This document shows, piece after piece, positions 7,120 through 16,498 of a stretch of 64,000 nucleotides of DNA. The stretch is from Spirosoma spitsbergense DSM 19989 (GTDB lineage: Bacteria; Bacteroidota; Bacteroidia; Cytophagales; Spirosomataceae), in the NCBI RefSeq assembly GCF_000374085.1, contig NZ_KB893553.1, forward strand, positions 1 to 64,000, read 5' to 3'. The notes under the pieces are model-generated. The model did no database searches. It was not told the origin of the DNA and worked only from the letters and a program-made list of their open reading frames with translations. Numbering within the stretch: the first letter of the stretch is position 1; every line of letters starts with the position of its first letter. The position numbers were made by a program, and so were the translations under genes.

Positions 7120-9042
7120 ATGATTGGCATTAAACTTTTTGACTACGAAATAACCCGCAAAATTAAAGCGGGAGGAATGGGGGTGGTCTACGAAGCCCGG
7201 CGCGTTTGGGGTAAGCGGGAACGGGTGGCGGTAAAGTTTCTGCTCGAACAACTTCGGGATGACGACAACATCCGACGCCGGTTCATTCGGGAAGCCGAAA
7301 TCCTGGAGATGTTGACCCATCCCCGAATTGTTCGAATCCTTGGCCTGGACCCTGACCGTGATGCTTTTGTGATGGAGTTCGTTGAGGGAAAAACGCTGGC
7401 CGAACACCTGCGAAATAATCCTCATACCTATCAGCAGCCTCAGGTGGCAGTAGAGATGTTTGCTAAATTATTGGATGCTTTTGATTACGCGCACCATGTT
7501 GTTATTGAGATTGGCTCCCGTCAGGAACAAGGGGTAATTCACAGGGATATCAAACCCAGCAATATCATTATCGAACCTGATGGCAACCCCAAGATTCTTG
7601 ATTTTGGTATTTCCCGAATATCGACTTTTGAGAGTACGCTTACCGATCCCAAACTGCAAATGGGCTCGGTTGCTTACATGAGTCCCGAACAGATCGTTAA
7701 TCCGGCTGGTGTAGACTGGCGAAGTGATATTTATGCGCTGGGCGTTAATTTATGGGAATTGTTTGCAGGTCGTTCTCCCTACCCGCAGGTAACAAACTTC
7801 GATGCCGTCATTCAGGTACAAAACAGCATCCGGAATGAACCGCTCCCCTCGCTGGTAGAACTGCACGCTACTAACAATAGTGGGCAGCAGGCGTTTCTAC
7901 AGCGGCTCGATGGTGTTGTAGCACTGGCCACAGCCAAAGATCCCACTCAACGCTACCAACGATGCCTCGACATGCGTAATGCGTTACTGGCTACCCTAAA
8001 TTCAGCACAAACCACCTCACAGAATTCCCTGCCCGATGCCGTAATATTTACTGATGAAGCAATCGAAAGTTTGCCGCTTTACATTCCTCTGGTGCCGGAA
8101 ACGTTCAGACCTGTTGAGAACAACGATGTTGAAGAAGAGGCACTGATGACCGAATCAGCCACGCGGATGCAGGAAGTAGAACTGGCGGGTGGTTTTACCG
8201 GGGGAGATAGTGCCCGGATGAATGAGGCTGTTAGTATAACACCCGATGGGTCTTTCCGCCCGGTCCATCACGCTGCGCCAATTGGGAATACCAGAAAAAA
8301 GCCGGTTTGGCTAGTCGCTGCAATCATGGGAGTCTGCATTGTTATTGGGGCTATACTCTGGTGGCCACGGCAAAAACCAGTTGACCCTGTATTAGGAGCA
8401 AAATCCTGGGAAATATCATCGGCATCCGATTCTACAATGGCTACTCTTCTTACCGCAGACTCCTGTTATGAGGTTGGTTTGCAGTACTTTAATGGAGAAA
8501 ATGGTAAGCCCAAGGATTACAAGCGGGCTGCTATATGGTATCAGAAAGCGGCTGGTCTGGGAAATTCGTACGGCCAAAGTGCTTTAGGCTACATGTATCA
8601 GAATAGTTTGGGCGTTGAGCAGGATCATGAAAAGGCGTTACGGTTGTTTCAGGCTTCAGCTGCTCAGGGCAATGCCGAAGGGCAGAAAAATCTTGGATAC
8701 GTGTATAATAATGGGCTGGGTGTTCCCCAGAATTTTAAGCTGGCCCTGAAATGGTATCAGGCATCGGCCAATCAGGGCAATGCCGAAGGTCAGGTCAATT
8801 TAGGGACTTTGTATGATAACGGAGAAGGCGTTGAGCAGAATAAAATGGAAGCCGTGAAATGGTACAGGCGGGCGGCCAATCAGCAACTGCCACTGGCAGA
8901 GTATTATCTGGGGACCATGTATCAATTTGGGCAGGGTACTGAGCAAAGCACCAACAAAGCAATCCAATGGTATAAACAGGCTGCCCAGCATGGGAACGAG
9001 GATGCAGAACAGGCATTAAGACAATTACGCGCATCTTATTAG
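7120..9042 (+). CDS. Membrane Ser/Thr protein kinase with periplasmic Sel1 repeats
   Basis: The 640-residue product has a Hanks-type kinase domain (about 1-290). It shows a glycine loop KAGGMGVVYEA, Lys39 in VAVKF, HRDIKPSN with Asp143, DFGIS (161-163) and SPEQ, so all catalytic residues are present and it is an RD kinase. A linker leads to one transmembrane helix at about 397-416. The outer part (about 440-640) consists of roughly five Sel1-type TPR repeats, each with a pattern like GLGVPQN-(x)-A-WYQ-A-A-QGNA. It resembles PpkA in topology, with the sensor domain replaced by Sel1 repeats. It probably phosphorylates threonines read by the two FHA proteins. Confidence 0.92.
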   Translation: MIGIKLFDYEITRKIKAGGMGVVYEARRVWGKRERVAVKFLLEQLRDDDNIRRRFIREAEILEMLTHPRIVRILGLDPDRDAFVMEFVEGKTLAEHLRNNPHTYQQPQVAVEMFAKLLDAFDYAHHVVIEIGSRQEQGVIHRDIKPSNIIIEPDGNPKILDFGISRISTFESTLTDPKLQMGSVAYMSPEQIVNPAGVDWRSDIYALGVNLWELFAGRSPYPQVTNFDAVIQVQNSIRNEPLPSLVELHATNNSGQQAFLQRLDGVVALATAKDPTQRYQRCLDMRNALLATLNSAQTTSQNSLPDAVIFTDEAIESLPLYIPLVPETFRPVENNDVEEEALMTESATRMQEVELAGGFTGGDSARMNEAVSITPDGSFRPVHHAAPIGNTRKKPVWLVAAIMGVCIVIGAILWWPRQKPVDPVLGAKSWEISSASDSTMATLLTADSCYEVGLQYFNGENGKPKDYKRAAIWYQKAAGLGNSYGQSALGYMYQNSLGVEQDHEKALRLFQASAAQGNAEGQKNLGYVYNNGLGVPQNFKLALKWYQASANQGNAEGQVNLGTLYDNGEGVEQNKMEAVKWYRRAANQQLPLAEYYLGTMYQFGQGTEQSTNKAIQWYKQAAQHGNEDAEQALRQLRASY

Positions 9043-9155
9043 ACAGCAGTACTCATTGAGCTATTTCAGTGGTATTGCCATACCGTGTCAACGGGTACAT
9101 CTACAGATAGTCAATCCAGGAAAACCCATTACCCTTCACCTAGCCGCATCAGTAA

Positions 9156-10406
9156 ATGATTAAGATGAAAAAAATAGTGTTTTTAGGCATACTCTCGTGG
9201 TTCGCTATAGGGAGTTTACGGGCGCAGGAAACTATTTACCTGGCAAACGGAAACCGATCTGCGGGAAAGTTAATCGGTGCTGAAGGCGAAAAAGTAAAAA
9301 TTGCCGTCCTCCGAAACGGACAACCAGCCTACTACAGTCTACGTCGGGAAAATGTGTTGCTGGCTTTTACGGACGATGGCCGCTACCTGATTATAAATTC
9401 GCTGGATACTGATCCTGCCAAAGCACAACAGGAAATTGATGCTTTCCAGAAAGGAACAGCTGTGCATCCGGCCTACGATTTGCTGGTGAAAGCAACGCCC
9501 CCAACGGTATTGCCCGGCACAATTCGCTACGAAAGTGATGATGTTGTCAATTATCAGTCACCTGGTGGAGCAGCTGTATCCATTAACAAGCGCGAACTGG
9601 CTATTATTTTTTACCGCGATGGTCGGCACCAATTGCTTAAGTCCCCTGCCGAAGTAGTATCCGCTCTGAATAGTACCCGCGCTGAGTTGACCCGTCTGGC
9701 TACGCCTGCCCCTGTGGTGGCCACTCCTCCCACAACTACGGCTAAAAAAATGGTTAAACCGCCCGTAAAAGGAGTGAAAGTGGCTAAAAAGGTACCGGCT
9801 AAAACGCCTTTGCCAGCCAGCTCGCCCACTCCCGAACCAACTCCGGCTACACCCGCTCCATCAACTGCCACAGAGGCAAAAGCAATGACCATTGCCAAAC
9901 CCAAACTGTCCGATACTCAATACCAGCAGTACCGGTCGAGCGCGTTAAGCCGGGTTGATGAGTTTGTTGCTTACCTGAATGTTATCGCCAACAAAGAACT
10001 GGAGGATGACGAAAAAGACAAAGCAATTGATCAGGCTACCCGGCTTTTCATGTCGGAGGCAACCATCGACGTGTCATCAGCCAATCGGCCGGGAGTACGA
10101 AAATATAAAATCAGGGATTACCTGACTCGCCTGAAAATGCTGCCCTATTCATCGACAACGATTGAATGGACCGAAATTCAGTACGTCAGTGAATTGAAGC
10201 AGGCTGCCGATGGAAACTATTACGGCCTGATTACCGGACAACAGACATTTACGGGATACGCTGAAAATGGGAAAGATGTGCTGTATACGGACGTAACGGA
10301 AAAAAGTGTTCAGGTCAAACTAGAAGCCTATCGTAATTCTAAAAATGGTAATACGCAGCTTAAATGGGCTGTGCTGCTGGGAAATATTGGGCTGGTTGTC
10401 AAATAG
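9156..10406 (+). CDS. Exported protein of the paralogous pair 9156/15334, unknown function
   Basis: The 416-residue product has a signal peptide ending near LRAQE; an internal ATG at 9165 (MKKIVFLG) is an equally good start. Residues about 25-170 form a beta-rich domain with NVLLAFTDDGRYLIIN and VSINKRELAIIFYRDGRH. A Pro/Lys/Ala-rich linker (about 185-250) follows. The C-terminal domain (about 260-416) begins SSALSRVDEFVAYL and ends LKWAVLLGNIGLVV. The N- and C-terminal domains are shared with the protein at 15334. The C-terminal domain also resembles parts of the proteins at 10529 and 18717. I do not recognise a named family. The protein is probably periplasmic and envelope-related, given the signal peptide and neighbours. 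Confidence 0.78.
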   Translation: MIKMKKIVFLGILSWFAIGSLRAQETIYLANGNRSAGKLIGAEGEKVKIAVLRNGQPAYYSLRRENVLLAFTDDGRYLIINSLDTDPAKAQQEIDAFQKGTAVHPAYDLLVKATPPTVLPGTIRYESDDVVNYQSPGGAAVSINKRELAIIFYRDGRHQLLKSPAEVVSALNSTRAELTRLATPAPVVATPPTTTAKKMVKPPVKGVKVAKKVPAKTPLPASSPTPEPTPATPAPSTATEAKAMTIAKPKLSDTQYQQYRSSALSRVDEFVAYLNVIANKELEDDEKDKAIDQATRLFMSEATIDVSSANRPGVRKYKIRDYLTRLKMLPYSSTTIEWTEIQYVSELKQAADGNYYGLITGQQTFTGYAENGKDVLYTDVTEKSVQVKLEAYRNSKNGNTQLKWAVLLGNIGLVVK

Positions 10407-10408
10407 TG

Positions 10409-10440
10409 ATCCGGCACGAATAGATTGCCGTGGCCGGATG
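10409..10440 (+). terminator. Weak hairpin after the 9156 gene
   Basis: ATCCGGC (10409-10415) pairs with GCCGGAT (10434-10440) just downstream of the stop at 10406. The stem is short and lacks a strong T tract, so it is only a possible terminator. Confidence 0.3.
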
Positions 10441-10528
10441 GTGTGAGTTATTTGATTTGACAGATAAGGCCTGAAACTGGAAAATAACGTTTACTTAACT
10501 ACTCTGACAACCCAATAAAAACCTTATT

Positions 10529-13429
10529 ATGAAAAGAATTTTATACGCATTTGCACTGGCAGGAATAAGTTTTATACATACCGGCGTGGTGGTAGCGCAG
10601 GGAATTACACCACGCGATAACGAAGACCTCAAGCTTCTGGCTAAACGGAAAGTTACCAACTTCAGCGATTTGCTGAACACGGTAACGTTCGAGGACCTGA
10701 GTGAATCGGAGCGAAAAGAGATTATTGCTAGGAGCTACGATACGGAAAAAAAGGCCCGCCTGTTTTACAATCCAGATGTAATCATTGAAAATGATATTCA
10801 GCCTGACAAGCCTATTGATCAGGCGGTTGATTTGAAAGTAGAAAAGTATTTCGCGAATCTGGATCTTTTCTACTCCAAAGCTCCCGACCAAACAATCACC
10901 TTCTCCGATATAATTATCTCCAACACTAAAGAGCGGAACTATGTCTACCTGAAAGTGTATTATACCCAGTTATTCAAAGGGAAAAATGCCCAGTCGACGG
11001 TCGCCTATCGGCCTGTCACCCGCGTAGCAGAGGTACGGGCCGAGCGGGTTGGTAAGAAATGGAACGGTTTTATAGCACACGTTGGATTCTTGGCCCCGGG
11101 AGATTCAGCTACCTCCACCCTGAACGATGTGGCTTTGGAGGCACCGGAAGCCCCTACCGATAGTGCATCTATTCGGCGCAGGCAGGAAGAGGAGGATCTA
11201 ATAGCTGCACAACGTCAGAAAGAGCGACAGGAAGAAGAAAAACTACGGAAAGACTACGAGGATTTGATTACCCAGGGAGACCAGGCCCTGAATGCCCGGC
11301 GGTATGCCGATGCCCTGCGGATCTATGGCGATGCCGAAAAACGAAATGTTCAGAATGAATATGGCGATATAATACCCGCCCGTAAACTTGCCCAAACGAA
11401 CCGGCTAATAAACGCAACCCGGATTGCCGAAAGTGAGTTGATTCGTGATGCGCGTGAGAAGGGCGAAATAGCCCGAAAAAAACGGAATTATGCCGAAGCC
11501 CTTGGCTATTTCCATCAGGTACTTGACAAACGACCTGACTCAACGGCACTCCAGACAGTTATTAAGGAACTGACGTTAAAATCAAACCAAAAGACGGAAT
11601 ATGACGAACAGTTTGCAGCCGGACAGTATAAGAAACTCCTTGATGAGTATAATAAAGTTATCAAGAAGGATAAAACGAATTCAGACTGGTATCTGGGCAG
11701 GGCCAAGTGTTATCTAAAACTCAATGAAGACAAAGATGCCCTGAAAGACTTAAACACATCGCTCGAACTTGATTATGCTAACCTGGATGCCCTACTGGTT
11801 CGTGCTGATCTGTATCGTAAGCAGGGAAATTTACCAAAAGCAATTACCGACCTGTCGGCTTACCTGATTATCGATCCTAAAAATGACGTTGTATTCGGGC
11901 AGCGTGCTCACCTGCGAATAGGTACGAACAACCTGGCGAATGCGGATGAAGATTTCTCCCAGGCAATAAAGATCAATGAAGAGCAGATACCAAGACTGGT
12001 TCCACCCGGAAAACAGGCAGCTGTTGTAAAACAGGCTACCTACTTCTACGACCGGGGCCTGTTGCGCTATCGAACGCATCTGGATTCGATGGCTATCGTT
12101 GATTTTGGCGAATCAATAAGAATGGCCCCTGCCATACCGGAGGCCTATTTCTGGCGCGGGCTGATTTATGCCCAGCAGAAAAAATATACCCAGACAGGTA
12201 CCGATTTTCAGGAAGCTACCACGCGCAAGGTTCCCGCTGAGTACACAGTACGGATTGATTCTGTGATTAACAGTCTGTATTTATTGGGGCGACAGGCAAA
12301 CGAAGCAAAAAATTATTCAGAAGCTGTTTTGCAGCTTAGTAACGCCTTGTCCGTACGGGCTGAACTACCCAACGCCTTGTACGAACGCGGCCTGGCTTAC
12401 CTGAACGAAAATTCGTACGAAGAGGCTATCCGGGACCTGACAGCTTCCATCACCTACGCTCCCAATGAAGGGCCCGCCTACGACCGTAGAGCTGTGGCAT
12501 ACATGGCTTTGGCTCAGTACGATAAAGCAATTGCTGATTACCGGCGCGCTTCTACACTGAACCCTGCCAACTATCCGGCTATGCTCGGCGAAGGAACTGC
12601 GCTGATTGAATTGAAGCGATACAAAGAAGCGATTCCACCCCTGCTTAGTATCAAACAAGTACAGAAGAAAATCGAAAAAAACTATACGCCCGCCTTCTTT
12701 CGGGATGCCTATTACCGGCTGGGTCGTGTGGAGTTTGCCACGGAACAATTCGATAAAGCCGTTGACGACTATTCTACTGCACTGAAATTTGATGAAACGT
12801 TTGCAGAAGGATACACAGCCCGGGGAGCAGCTTACGAGGAACTTCGCAAGTTTGACCGGGCTATAGATGATTATCAACGCGCCATCGATCGTAATCCAGC
12901 CGTGGCAGCCCGCTATTTGGACAAAGCTATGGCACAGGAAAAAGGCGGAGATCTTGCGTCGGCCATCGCAACCTATTCGAATGTAGTTCGCCTGGATTCT
13001 GCCCAGCAACTGTACCCCCGTGTGTTGCTGCGTCGTGGCGTAACCTATCGGTTAAATGGTCAGTATACAGAAGCACTGGGCGATTTAAAACAGCCTGCTC
13101 TGGAAAAAGATACGGCTGTGTGTAGTTACGACTGCTGGTTAAATATCGGTTTGGCTTATCTATACGCAGGCCAGCCCGATGAGGGGACACCTTATCTGGC
13201 CAAATGCCTTCAGAAGTCTCCCTTTTCGGCCTGGGCGGCTTATGCTACAGCCTGTGCCAGTTTACAAAAAGATAACGAAGCAGAAGCCCTTGTTTGGTTT
13301 GACCGGGCTTTTCAGGAAAAAATCCTCACACCCACTGATATCAATAAAGATAAACTGCTAAACATAGCCCGTAAAGATTTTCGTAAAAACAAAGAGTTTA
13401 AGAAACTATTGGATAAATACGGGAAATAA
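10529..13429 (+). CDS. Large exported TPR protein with an N-terminal shared domain
   Basis: The 966-residue product has a signal peptide ending near VVAQG. Residues about 30-190 form a domain with FYNPDVIIENDI, YFANLDLFYSK, YVYLKVYYTQLFKGK and KWNGFIAHVGF; the same pattern recurs in the protein at 18717. A charged coiled-coil stretch (about 215-250) precedes many TPR units covering about 250-940. Repeat units such as AEGYTARGAAYEELRKFDRA and PAAYDRR-type turns are easily seen. TPR arrays usually scaffold multiprotein complexes, so this is likely a periplasmic assembly factor. The family is not named here. A hairpin follows the stop. Confidence 0.85.
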   Translation: MKRILYAFALAGISFIHTGVVVAQGITPRDNEDLKLLAKRKVTNFSDLLNTVTFEDLSESERKEIIARSYDTEKKARLFYNPDVIIENDIQPDKPIDQAVDLKVEKYFANLDLFYSKAPDQTITFSDIIISNTKERNYVYLKVYYTQLFKGKNAQSTVAYRPVTRVAEVRAERVGKKWNGFIAHVGFLAPGDSATSTLNDVALEAPEAPTDSASIRRRQEEEDLIAAQRQKERQEEEKLRKDYEDLITQGDQALNARRYADALRIYGDAEKRNVQNEYGDIIPARKLAQTNRLINATRIAESELIRDAREKGEIARKKRNYAEALGYFHQVLDKRPDSTALQTVIKELTLKSNQKTEYDEQFAAGQYKKLLDEYNKVIKKDKTNSDWYLGRAKCYLKLNEDKDALKDLNTSLELDYANLDALLVRADLYRKQGNLPKAITDLSAYLIIDPKNDVVFGQRAHLRIGTNNLANADEDFSQAIKINEEQIPRLVPPGKQAAVVKQATYFYDRGLLRYRTHLDSMAIVDFGESIRMAPAIPEAYFWRGLIYAQQKKYTQTGTDFQEATTRKVPAEYTVRIDSVINSLYLLGRQANEAKNYSEAVLQLSNALSVRAELPNALYERGLAYLNENSYEEAIRDLTASITYAPNEGPAYDRRAVAYMALAQYDKAIADYRRASTLNPANYPAMLGEGTALIELKRYKEAIPPLLSIKQVQKKIEKNYTPAFFRDAYYRLGRVEFATEQFDKAVDDYSTALKFDETFAEGYTARGAAYEELRKFDRAIDDYQRAIDRNPAVAARYLDKAMAQEKGGDLASAIATYSNVVRLDSAQQLYPRVLLRRGVTYRLNGQYTEALGDLKQPALEKDTAVCSYDCWLNIGLAYLYAGQPDEGTPYLAKCLQKSPFSAWAAYATACASLQKDNEAEALVWFDRAFQEKILTPTDINKDKLLNIARKDFRKNKEFKKLLDKYGK

Positions 13430-13475
13430 CCCGTACTACAAGGGTAGTTACTGAGCCTACCTTTGTAGTACGGGT
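13429..13475 (+). terminator. Hairpin terminator after the TPR gene
   Basis: ACCCGTACTACAA (13429-13441) pairs perfectly with TTGTAGTACGGGT (13463-13475), 13 bp with a 21-base loop. It starts at the last base of the stop codon of the TPR gene. The following 230 bases up to 13706 are AT-rich without another gene. Confidence 0.65.
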
Positions 13476-13705
13476 CAGTAGATTTTCCTTTAAATAAAAA
13501 GACCTGGTTATTCTGGCTGATACTGAATGAAGTTTTTTGTTAATCATTTATTATTCAGCATTTTGCGCTTGTCTGTGTAACATACAGATAAAACAAATTC
13601 CGAATTGCTCAATTGGGAACGAATGAGTTTTTCGATTGAAGAAGTATCCTTCTGCCGATGCAGGCAGGTATACTTTTACTTATGTCCACACTTGATTTTA
13701 CAACC

Positions 13706-14326
13706 ATGAAATTGCCAGCGCGATTCATAGTGCTTTTGGGAAGTGGGTTATTACTGACCTGCTCGCTAGCGATGGCACAGGATGAACGAAGGTATCAGGC
13801 TTATTATAAGCAGGCTCAGGGCTATGAAAACCTTAAAGATTACCGGAAGGCCATCTCCGCCTATCGACAGGCTCAAGCCAATGCCACGACGGAAGCTGGT
13901 AAAAGCATTGACAAAAAAATTGAAAGTCTCGATGAGTGGCTGCGGATGCAGCAGTTAGTGAAAACAGGGCTAACCAGCGAGATTGACCAGCGAATTAACC
14001 AGTTGACCAGCCTGTCCAATCGGAAACGGTTTCGTGAAGAATTAAAAAAACTACAACTGCGCGATGATGCACCTACAGCAAGCTATCAGCAGTTGATGCA
14101 TCAGGTTGAACTGGAGGGCAACAACCTTGAGGTAGCTGGTCCTCCCATAAACCCAACCATCAGACGGCCGGCTCCAACCCGCCGTTCTTCAGCCAAACCC
14201 ATTACACCCCCACCCAGGAAGGCTGTTGTTAGCATGCCCGCTGCTGTACCAAAATCGTCTCCCGATTTCAGGACCACTAAATCAGCGGGGGCATTACCCA
14301 TAGGTTCAGGAAATCCTCATCAATAG
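13706..14326 (+). CDS. Small exported helical protein with proline-rich tail
   Basis: ATG 13706 (MKLPARFIVLLG) is preferred to upstream in-frame ATGs because it gives a clean signal peptide ending near SLAMAQ. The mature part (about 185 residues) starts with a TPR-like helical pair, YYKQAQGYENLKDYRKAISAY. More helices follow, then a Pro/Thr/Arg-rich, probably disordered tail from about residue 135. No named family is recognised. It lies between the large TPR protein and the lipoprotein gene, with gaps of about 250 bases on each side, so it may be transcribed alone. Confidence 0.65.
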   Translation: MKLPARFIVLLGSGLLLTCSLAMAQDERRYQAYYKQAQGYENLKDYRKAISAYRQAQANATTEAGKSIDKKIESLDEWLRMQQLVKTGLTSEIDQRINQLTSLSNRKRFREELKKLQLRDDAPTASYQQLMHQVELEGNNLEVAGPPINPTIRRPAPTRRSSAKPITPPPRKAVVSMPAAVPKSSPDFRTTKSAGALPIGSGNPHQ

Positions 14327-14571
14327 CGGTTGCTGTATTGGGTTTCGTTTCAAACCATCCGTTTAGGATTCTACGAGTTTATGGGGCTCTGTAGGAACAA
14401 ACAGGGTGATTTCTTAAGACAGGAATTCCTGAAAACAGCCGACTGATTTATCATAAAGTTACTCGATTTTGAGTAGGTAAACGGCTGTATGTCAAAGCGT
14501 AATGTTGCATGTGCCCTGCGTTAACTTTATCTCATTATCTAATCATGTTTTCCATTAATCTTTCTTTTGGT

Positions 14572-15321
14572 ATGCGTACTTTTTTTTACCTCTTTCTTTT
14601 ACTGGCTCTGGGCAGTTGCAGTAAAAAGGTGATGGTTCGGTTTAAGCAAAAAGAGGCTGAAATAACCTCAAAAGAGTCATTAGCCTTGCTTATGCTGGTC
14701 AACAAATCGCCCAAAATAGTACTTCGCGTACCAGATGCACAAAGGGTTGTGTTAAGAAGCCCGGCTACTAACAACAAGTACCAGAGCGATTCCAGAAAAC
14801 TAACCGGCTCACAGCATGAAGTCGTATATGATGACAGAATGCTGTACAACGTCGTTGAAAAGCAGCTATTCGAAAACTTGAATGTTATTGATCGGAAACT
14901 CTTCAATGAGGTAATGAGCAAGGCTAGTAATGTCGATTACTCTAGGCTAAATGACCTGACAAACACAGACCTGATTTTGGAATGGGTCAACATGGACCGG
15001 CAGGTACCGTACACAGCGAACGAATGCTACCAGATAAGTAAGAAAGGAAAAGAGAAGACGATTGGCCTGGAAAACAAGTTTCGACGCCTGGGCGCGTCTA
15101 TCGAATTCAGGCTCGTTCAGGTCAAAACCAATCAGATGGTAGGTAACTACGTATTCAACTACACCCCTTGCGCTACGGGTTGTGAGTATCTGTATAAAGG
15201 GGGCAAACTGTTGCCCCTCGTTAAGCATACCCAGCTTGGCCCTTATGAAATTGCCAGCCAGGCCGAACTCGAAAAATTCATGACAAGTGCTACCCGGCAG
15301 CTAGTTGACGCTATCCGTTAA
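14572..15321 (+). CDS. Lipoprotein, possibly CsgG/LpoB-like fold
   Basis: The start is uncertain between ATG 14572 (MRTFFYLFLLLALGSC) and ATG 14545. The former gives a compact lipoprotein signal with the lipobox ALGSC and the lipidated Cys about 16 residues in. The roughly 230-residue mature part contains a segment LFENLNVIDRKLFNEVMSKA followed by LTNTDLILEWV. That spacing resembles the early part of CsgG/LpoB-like proteins, but this is a weak similarity from memory. It overlaps nothing and is followed 12 bases later by the gene at 15334. As an outer-membrane lipoprotein in a subtype iii T6SS locus it is a candidate for the TssQ-like role, which I infer only from context. Confidence 0.6.
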   Translation: MRTFFYLFLLLALGSCSKKVMVRFKQKEAEITSKESLALLMLVNKSPKIVLRVPDAQRVVLRSPATNNKYQSDSRKLTGSQHEVVYDDRMLYNVVEKQLFENLNVIDRKLFNEVMSKASNVDYSRLNDLTNTDLILEWVNMDRQVPYTANECYQISKKGKEKTIGLENKFRRLGASIEFRLVQVKTNQMVGNYVFNYTPCATGCEYLYKGGKLLPLVKHTQLGPYEIASQAELEKFMTSATRQLVDAIR

Positions 15322-15333
15322 CCATCCAACGCT

Positions 15334-16494
15334 ATGAAAAGACGACTATATACGCTCTTCGTTCCAGTGGTATTTACCGTTGGGTACTGTTTGTCGATAA
15401 ACTCCATAAAGGCCCAGGTTCTGGATACCCCGAAGGATATTGTTTATCTATTTACCGGTGATGCCGCTTTTGATGTACGAATTACGGATGTAACGGCCGA
15501 TAAAGTATTGCTAAAGGATGATAAAGGTAAAGTAAGCGGCTTCACCCGGTCGAATGTATTGATGGCTTTCAGTCAGCAGGGTAATTTTCTGATCATCAAT
15601 GAATTATCGACCGACCTGGATTCGGCCAGGCGACAGGTGAAAGCTTTCCTGGCTGCCCCGCTCCGGTCTGATGGAAATGACTACCTGATTATTGCAAATC
15701 CCCTGTCTGTTAAAGCGGCCCGTATTGTGGTCGATAACAATAACATAGTCAATTACAAAACACCGGAAGGTAATTCGGCTTCCATCAATAAAAATGAGCT
15801 ACTCGCTATTTTATACAGAGATGGCCGGCATAAGTTGCTTAAATCCCCCGGCGAAGTGGCCCCACTCCTGGCCGAAGTTCGGCCTGACCTGGAAAATGGG
15901 GGTAAACCCATTGTCAAACCGAATCCAGACCCGGCTCCTCCAATAGTCGATTCGATAGCGACGGTAGCCGAAAATAAAGGGAATTTACTGGTCCTGACGG
16001 ACGACGAAAAAGAGAAGTATCAGGAGAGTTCTCTCCATCGTTTAGACGACTTTATTGTGGCTGTTAATACGGTAACTGACAGGAACCGAAGCAACGACGA
16101 GAAAGACAGAGCTATCAATGATGCCCTGAAGCTGTTTGCCGATGGAGCTACCATTGAGGTAAACTCCGTGAAGAACCCGAATCCCCGCCCTGTTAGCCTG
16201 AAAAATTACCTTAACCGACTTAGGGTACTGCCGTACCGAAAAACAACCGTCGAGTGGTACGAGGTAAACTTTGTCGAAAATCTGACCCCCACCGCCGATG
16301 GTCTCTACGAAGGTACTATTGCGGGAGAGCAACGATTTACGGCGCAGGGAGCCAACGGGAGAACAGTTTACTCGGATGTGACCAGAAAGAACGTACGGGT
16401 GAGGTTGTCTTCCTACGATAAGACAATTGACGGTAAGGCATCAACCAGATGGCACATTTTGCTGGGGAACATCAAAATAAACGTTGAGAATTAA
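15334..16494 (+). CDS. Exported protein, paralogue of the 9156 product
   Basis: The 386-residue product has a signal peptide ending near SIKAQ. It aligns along its length with the protein at 9156: NVLMAFSQQGNFLIIN, SINKNELLAILYRDGRHKLL and the C-terminal domain starting SSLHRLDDFIVAVN and ending WHILLGNIKINV all have counterparts. The linker is shorter than in the paralogue. The gene lies 12 bases after the lipoprotein gene and 4 bases before the OmpA-domain gene, so these are probably co-transcribed. Function is unknown, but exported paralogues in one T6SS-linked operon suggest related structural subunits. Confidence 0.78.
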   Translation: MKRRLYTLFVPVVFTVGYCLSINSIKAQVLDTPKDIVYLFTGDAAFDVRITDVTADKVLLKDDKGKVSGFTRSNVLMAFSQQGNFLIINELSTDLDSARRQVKAFLAAPLRSDGNDYLIIANPLSVKAARIVVDNNNIVNYKTPEGNSASINKNELLAILYRDGRHKLLKSPGEVAPLLAEVRPDLENGGKPIVKPNPDPAPPIVDSIATVAENKGNLLVLTDDEKEKYQESSLHRLDDFIVAVNTVTDRNRSNDEKDRAINDALKLFADGATIEVNSVKNPNPRPVSLKNYLNRLRVLPYRKTTVEWYEVNFVENLTPTADGLYEGTIAGEQRFTAQGANGRTVYSDVTRKNVRVRLSSYDKTIDGKASTRWHILLGNIKINVEN

Positions 16495-16498
16495 TGTG

